Of a stretch of DNA of 64,000 nucleotides, positions 58,380-64,000 are shown piece after piece. The notes under the pieces were generated by a model. The model was not told the origin of the DNA. It searched no databases and saw only the letters and a list, made by a program, of their open reading frames with translations. Source of the DNA: Dryococelus australis (Eukaryota; Arthropoda; Insecta; Phasmatodea; Phasmatidae); contig CM057009.1 of assembly GCA_029891345.1 (NCBI GenBank), forward strand, positions 309,321,666 through 309,385,665, read 5' to 3'. The number at the start of each line of letters is the position of its first letter. The first letter of the stretch is position 1. A program made the translations under genes and the position numbers.

Positions 58380-60470
58380 TTACTTACATCATATGAGGTG
58401 ACGTATGCCACACTGCTGCGCAGCACGACTGCGCACCCTACGGGCGACTTCACCCCACAAAGGAGCAAGCAAGAGCTCACAGCAAGTCACAAACAATGGC
58501 AGACTACTCTTCACGTATCGATAGAATCGACTCCACGCGTTGGACAGCCTTGGACGTAAAAATAATTAATGCGTTTAATTATGAATTGTACTGCCCGTCC
58601 AGATTCCGACTTGCGGTTGCCACTCCCTTGAGACGAGGTTGTTTTACCCGACGAGCCACTATCCCAGCTAGCTGAGAATGAAGTTCAACCGACACCACAG
58701 TATCACAGCACCTCTGCTGCCCCGTGATGTCACACCTGCTGAGCCTCGAGCAGAGGTGGTAAACTTATCACCTCAGCGCAGGGAGAAGAAATGAGTGGTG
58801 CTCATTGCAACCCGAATAAACCAACCCCTGTGACAAAAAGCTAACACCTCCCATACCCCCCGAAGATCACTGATTCATGGATATTCAACTATATAAGGAG
58901 GTATGAGCAGGCCTCTTGCCAGAGTCGCCGGGCTCACCGGCCGCATAGGTCAGCGAGTACTCCCAGGGTCTGACCAACACCTCTCTCTCTCTCCTACACC
59001 CTGCAAAGGCTCCAACCTCTCCAGCAGTTTGAAGAAGACTCTCCCTGCAACCGAAGACTGCACGTCTTTCCATAGGTAAACTTGACGTCCAATCCCTGCA
59101 CCCCTTTTACCCCAGTCACTCCCTTGACTCCGCGGTAGCAGGTCGTCATGGTGTTTTCCCTTCTGGATGAATTCCCCTTGAGAGGATATGCTGTAAAGAG
59201 CGTAAACTTACATAAAATTGTAATCAGAATAATTTTGCTTTATTCTTTTTCCAGGCTCACGTTCACCTCAATTAACTACGTAAATAATGAATTCTTTATT
59301 CAACATGTATAATCCAACCGGGATATCCCATTTCCAATTATTACGTAAAATTGAAACAGGTGACTACTTTACTTTTAATATTAGTTCGTTGCTCATTTGT
59401 TTATTTTCTTATAATTCTGTCAGTGTAACTTCGTTGCATGCAATAAAACCCCACTAATGGATAGTAGTGAGGAGTGCCAAACTCCACAGCAAACAGGGCT
59501 TGAATAAGACTATTTGAGTCCGAAAACACATTCCGCTGCTCCTGGGTTTCCAGTGCTCCCTCGCCTACCCTCGGTGGTGTCCTAATTCCGAACTGCACCT
59601 CTCTCTGTTATCAACGATCTTTACAAAGGTTAACTTACTCACAAGTAGACACACAAGTTAAGCATGAGGACACACCACAACCTGCGGACCCAGAGATTAA
59701 ACCTCGACCCGTTTCTCCGCTCGTTTCCCTCGAACATGAGTCCGAGTTAGATGCCTAATTGGGTACTTGTTGACCGTGGCCTGATCAGGAACTTATAAGC
59801 TACCTGCAGCTTGAGACTCCCTTGCCTACCATAACAGTAACACCACCCAAGCTAGACCAAGAGAAAGAGGTTTTGAACGCGTGTATCCTCCAATTAATTT
59901 CTGGGAAGGTAATCCAATTTCGACTACCACCGAAAGTCACCCCGATACCCCACGTAGTTATTTCCCCCTTAAATGACGTACCCCTATGCCAACCTATGCG
60001 ACCACTGTGGGTAACATCAATTCCTCCAGCAGGATCATCCACCCCTATCATCACCATTGATTAATCCGTACCACTACATGTACCCCCGGGACAGCTGGCA
60101 TCCCACATTTTGGCAACTCTTGCAGTGAGGAAGATTGTACTCCCCGGACGGGAAACACTCACGGTTTGACTCACTCTGGGGTTTGTTTCCCCTCCCCTCA
60201 GACGGTATCCTCCCACTAAGTGGCCCTCAATTGAACCTACCACAACTCACTGGGCTAAAGTAGTAGCAAACACACCGTGGTAGGATCACCTACTGAACTC
60301 GGGAGGGCAGTCAGCACTCTTACCACCCTCCTGAAGAAGAGACACGCAACAGAGATAATGGTGGTTCGAGCCCCAAATGCAGCATATATAGCATAGAAAT
60401 AAATCCCATGGCAGGAGAGAATATTAAGCCTAGATATTACATACATTGATATAGATGGAAGATGGCACAT
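58380..60470 (+). repeat. GC-rich repeat with TATA promoter and splice-like sites, unclassified
   Basis: A sharply bounded GC-rich block contains a TATA box (ctatataagg, 58889), pyrimidine-rich sequence about 90 bases downstream, a donor-like cataggtaaac at about 59072, and a good acceptor (tattctttttccag, AG at 59253-59254). An 80-codon Pro-rich frame (59822-60064, +) reads PKVTPIPHVVISPLND but has no domain I know. The TATA context (tatataaggagg) resembles the tatatagggaga of the Gypsy LTR at 50954, so a related LTR is possible. No LTR partner, primer site or pol was found. Confidence 0.35.
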
Positions 60471-61489
60471 CTAAAATAGAGAGTGAGTGGGGGGAAAGAG
60501 GGAAAGAGAGAGAGTATAATACTGCATGCAATGTCAATGACTTTGTCAAAGAAGTGTTTATTTTGACATATTAATGTGATAATTAAAATCATGATGATGC
60601 ACCTTGTCTCGTGAAAGTATTAGACCTTCTGTAAGGCACAGACAGCCATGTTGAGAGAGAATCCAGCAATATTGCAAACAGGGGTGTACAAAAAACTGGT
60701 AGATTACTAGGCATGCAGCAAAATAATAATAATAATATATTAACTGATTCTCAATATGGTTTTAGAAAATACTTCTACTAATAATGCTATCATTAAATAT
60801 TATGTTCTACTAAATTCGTACCTCATAAATAGAATATCAGTTCTGTTAATAGATATTCTTTTCACTACAATGTTTTTCAGCATCTGATGTAATCAAACAT
60901 TGGGTTCCTCTATACTTTGGTTTGGTGCACAAGCAGAAAAAATGGCTAAAACAAACACAAGTTATATGATTTTTGTAGTGATCTAAATAAGGAAGTAATA
61001 CCAAAATCAAGTTTGGCCTTTTATGTAAATTCAGAAAAAATGTCAAAAATCAATATATGGACTAACATTTGCAAACTGCAGTGGAAAATCTATGCATTGA
61101 TCTCGGATAGGTTTAACTCCATAACAACTGAGAATGTTCTATGGTCCCACCAAAATTCCTATGCAAATAATGCTAGGATGTCTGTTTTTAACCATATTCC
61201 AAAATAATTTTTTACCATATATCAGTTGAACAAAATTTTCATCCCTTTTGCCAGAGATTCCACTCTCCAATCATACGATAACAAAAGATCAACAAAAAGT
61301 ATACATACACCTTCAAGTGTAAATTGTGGTATATACATACTGTGTTTTATTCATGGTTAAAACAGTTAAACTAATTAAGATTTTTATCAAGTTTCTTACA
61401 CACAGGCTTATGTTTTTGACTGTCCGTCATCAACTAAATCCCGTCAAGTTTTGGTTTATTTTCAGTGCTTAAATGTTGAATGGACAGAT
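60471..61489. other. AT-rich DNA with GA-rich and AAT microsatellites
   Basis: A purine-rich stretch (gggaaagagagagag) lies at about 60495-60515 and (AAT)5-6 at about 60720-60738. No gene is supported. Confidence 0.6.
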
Positions 61490-62205
61490 GGTACATATTG
61501 TTATAAGATACCAGAAGGGTGGATCCGAGTCCTTGAGTGATGAATGTCTTAATAAAAATAAAATAACTAAATATGATTAATAATTTATTCACACAGCTTC
61601 TATTTATAACATTAAACTATCTCTCCACTACACTATTACTCATGTTATTATCTGTGAGCGCAATATTTAATGTTTATCTCAACTCAAATAGTCTATATCA
61701 ATGTGTCTATATTGATTACAGGCACTTAATTCACACTCATTATTTACAAATATTCAGTCTATTTACATTATTCCAAATGTATGTCACTCAAGTATATAGT
61801 TCAGTGGTCCTGCTCATGTGTGTGTACGCACGCGTGCGCACATCTCTCTCTTTCTCTCTCTCTGCCCTCCCCCCCTCCCTGTATCTATAGTCACTGTCAA
61901 CAGACTTCACTTCCACTGGTCACTCTCGCTGCCATTTGCAGACGGTCTGCTGGCTCATCGTTTTGCTGTCTCTGCACACCTGTTGCTTAAGGTCGTACAA
62001 TTGTCCAAACTCTCAAACTGTCAGCTCGGAGGCTCATTGCTGCTTTAAGTAGTCTCGCTGACCCGATCTAGAATGTTTCCCCCATCTCGAGTCTCGCTGA
62101 GAAAGGCAAGGGTATCGGCCAGAACGTTCTTTCGAAGATAACCCCAGATATTTGATCTCCCCAAGGTCAAAAGCATATGAGTCGCGATAGGCTCCTCTGG
62201 CAGCA
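61490..62205 (+). repeat. Dispersed repeat, copy B (inverted partner at 30.36-30.98 kb)
   Basis: It aligns, in opposite orientation, with 30360-30985 over roughly 600 bases with small indels. A TG/TCTC microsatellite (61815-61865) has expanded in this copy. On the minus strand of this copy and its flank (62362-62045) there is a 105-codon frame with segments such as KITIVNSEYMEISEGILLLP and LADTLAFLSETRDGGNIL; I do not recognise it, but its composition is protein-like and it may be part of the element's coding sequence. Confidence 0.6.
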
Positions 62206-62362
62206 ACAGTATGCCTTCGGAAATCTCCATATACTCTGAATTTACTATTGTGATCTTCACAAAATCCTTGGCTCGCATGACCGGGATGGGTAAGGGAAGT
62301 GATGCAGACAAACAAGCATGTAACAATATTGTTCTAAATATAATTTTTTTTGTACATGTCAT

Positions 62363-64000
62363 ATTATGAAATCTGCAGGTACAATCTTAACACTACAGGT
62401 AGTCCTCAACATTTGTACAACTTGCACTTCATACATATCATATTACTACCCTCAAAAAACTTTCATACAACCGATTCTGACATTCGCTTTAGGACATCAG
62501 GCAGCCTACCAACCAATGCCATGGTAAATTTCATAACACATGCATCAAACCTTACAGTCACAATATTATGTTTTACATAACAACATTGTAAATGGCCTTG
62601 GCATTAAACACCTCAGCCAGGAAAGTACCAACATATTGCTTATCGCTACTAGATGCCTAAATGCAGGTGTTTTGAGTGTTTCAATATATCACAGGGAGAT
62701 ATCTTGTCAGTTGTGTCGGTACAGTACAAATTAGTTAATTGGCAAAAAGGATGTTAAAATTGTTACGAGAAAAATTTAATTTCTTATGGTCTTCACAATA
62801 AATAATAGATGTGCAGTAAATGCACAGAAACTAGGAAGTATTGAAATTTTTCTATCAATAAATTGTAGTGCAATAAAGCCATGTGACTTTAAAAGCATTC
62901 ACAATTGATTTGTTGATCAACAAAATATTAAACTTAGACAAATTCATATTTATTTTATTGATAGGTGCCAGAAATTTGCCAGTTTTCATTTATTTATGTT
63001 TATTTCCTTTTGAGGTTAGAAGACAAGTCAGGGAATGTTATCCTTTTGTTAGTTCATGTTGGTTATGTTGGAGTGAATATGAGTAAGAAAGGAAAAAAAT
63101 TAATATAACTATATTGGGGGTGGCAGTGAAGAAAATGCAAGACTCACAAATGGGAAACAGTAGAATTGAACAATTGAAATTATTCTGCATCCAGAAAGTG
63201 GTGAATCATTGCATTTATGTGACATTTTAAATTTAAATTGTTCCATTGTTTGTATAATTGTAAAGGACAAGAATAACATTAAAAACTGTTACAAATTTTA
63301 AAAATGTGTCAAGAGATGTATTCAAATTTTAAGCGTGAATCTTATTTTAAAATTACTTTCTTTGTGTTTCTTGATTATTTTGAATATTATCTTGTTACTC
63401 TGAAAGCAGAAGCCTACTTATTATGCATGTATATATTATTTAAATTTCACACATTTTCAGGAAAAAAAATCATGCATAGAAGTTGAGGACTGCCTATAAT
63501 GATTGACCAAAAAATAAAATGAATTTTCAACATACAACATTTTTGCTAATGTTTTGCTGTATCGCATTTAATCCTATTTAAGTTATTTACCACTTCAAAG
63601 TAACCTATAGTTATTTCCATCATCATGTTGTACTAAACTTGCATCACTTAATGACAAAAAAAATTAATAAATACAATAGATGTCACAAATTATACACCAT
63701 TTATTTAGTAAGCAAAAAAAAGCATGCCCAAAAAGTGATTAATTGTGGCAAAAGAATATGATACAGTAGAAGTTCTGAAATGAAAAGCACTATTTACGTC
63801 AGTCATGTTGGCAGCAGCCATAAATAACAGCCACAAGAAACAGTGGTGCCATTGAGGTATTGACTCAACATGTGATGTTGCCACAACACTAGTAAGTTAT
63901 GTATGATAGCCCAAATTTTTACAAGTTGTGTATGCGCAAGCAGGTGTGTGTGCATCCATGCGTGTGTATCACACAAAATGTTCCCTATGTCTGAGTTCGG
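62363..64000. other. AT-rich DNA, nothing recognised
   Basis: There is no supported gene. A TG-rich microsatellite (gtgtgtgtgcatccatgcgtgtg) sits near 63935-63970. Short frames have no coding character. Confidence 0.5.

Noticed and set aside
61573..61890. A membrane protein gene from the hydrophobic 105-codon frame
   Set aside because: The same DNA recurs inverted at 30.4-30.9 kb with similarity extending outside the frame, so it is a repeat; AT-rich DNA mimics hydrophobic residues.
1..64000. CRISPR arrays, bacterial operons or phage genes
   Set aside because: The tandem arrays present have no spacer-repeat layout and no cas genes; sequence context is eukaryotic throughout.

Overview
The window looks like nuclear DNA from an arthropod, most likely an insect with a large, AT-rich, transposon-laden genome. 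Three things point that way. Long genes lie almost entirely in non-coding sequence. There is a nuclear copy of mitochondrial DNA that reads as ND2 and ND5 only with the invertebrate mitochondrial code (TGA = Trp, ATA = Met). The transposon families present (several Tc1/mariner lineages, a pogo/Tigger-like element, a non-LTR retrotransposon, a Ty3/Gypsy element) are typical of insects. I see no bacterial genes, operons, CRISPR arrays, rRNA genes or intact tRNA genes, and no complete host gene.

The best candidate host gene is on the + strand at the left end. An internal exon (about 1710-1897) and a terminal exon (about 17569-17774, followed by a 3'UTR to an AATAAA signal at 19198) have splice sites in the same phase. 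They would be joined across a 15.7 kb intron. I do not recognise the protein. That intron holds a Tc1-like relic (about 7370-8640), a hAT-like end and three GC-rich islands (9320-10980, 11600-13460, 15420-16080) that look like unclassified repeats.

From 19.2 to 38 kb there is mostly AT-rich DNA with insertions: a two-piece mitochondrial insertion (21.07-21.72 kb); a minus-strand, Gag-like relic with PHD-type zinc fingers bounded by about 52-bp direct repeats (22.5-24.7 kb); a GC-rich compound region (27.6-29.75 kb); one copy of an unclassified dispersed repeat (30.36-30.98 kb) whose inverted partner lies at 61.5-62.2 kb; and a full-length but dead Tc1 element with both terminal inverted repeats and TA duplications (31,953-33,142).

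From 38 to 50.6 kb there is a six-copy tandem array (about 175 bp per unit, each with a GC-rich palindrome) directly upstream of a broken non-LTR retrotransposon (39.2-41.95 kb). A nested pair of inverted-repeat DNA transposons follows (43.23-45.16 kb containing 43.91-44.79 kb), then a Tigger-like transposase relic (49.4-50.57 kb).

From 50.6 to 57.9 kb lies a decayed Ty3/Gypsy element: an LTR/leader region, a tRNA-Lys-type primer binding site, gag, protease, RT, RNase H and integrase. Its 3' end runs into a mariner-like transposase fragment, which is itself joined to a Tc1-like 3' fragment. A GC-rich, promoter-bearing repeat (58.4-60.3 kb) and AT-rich DNA close the window. Every mobile-element gene seen carries stops, frameshifts or deletions, so these are fossils rather than active copies.
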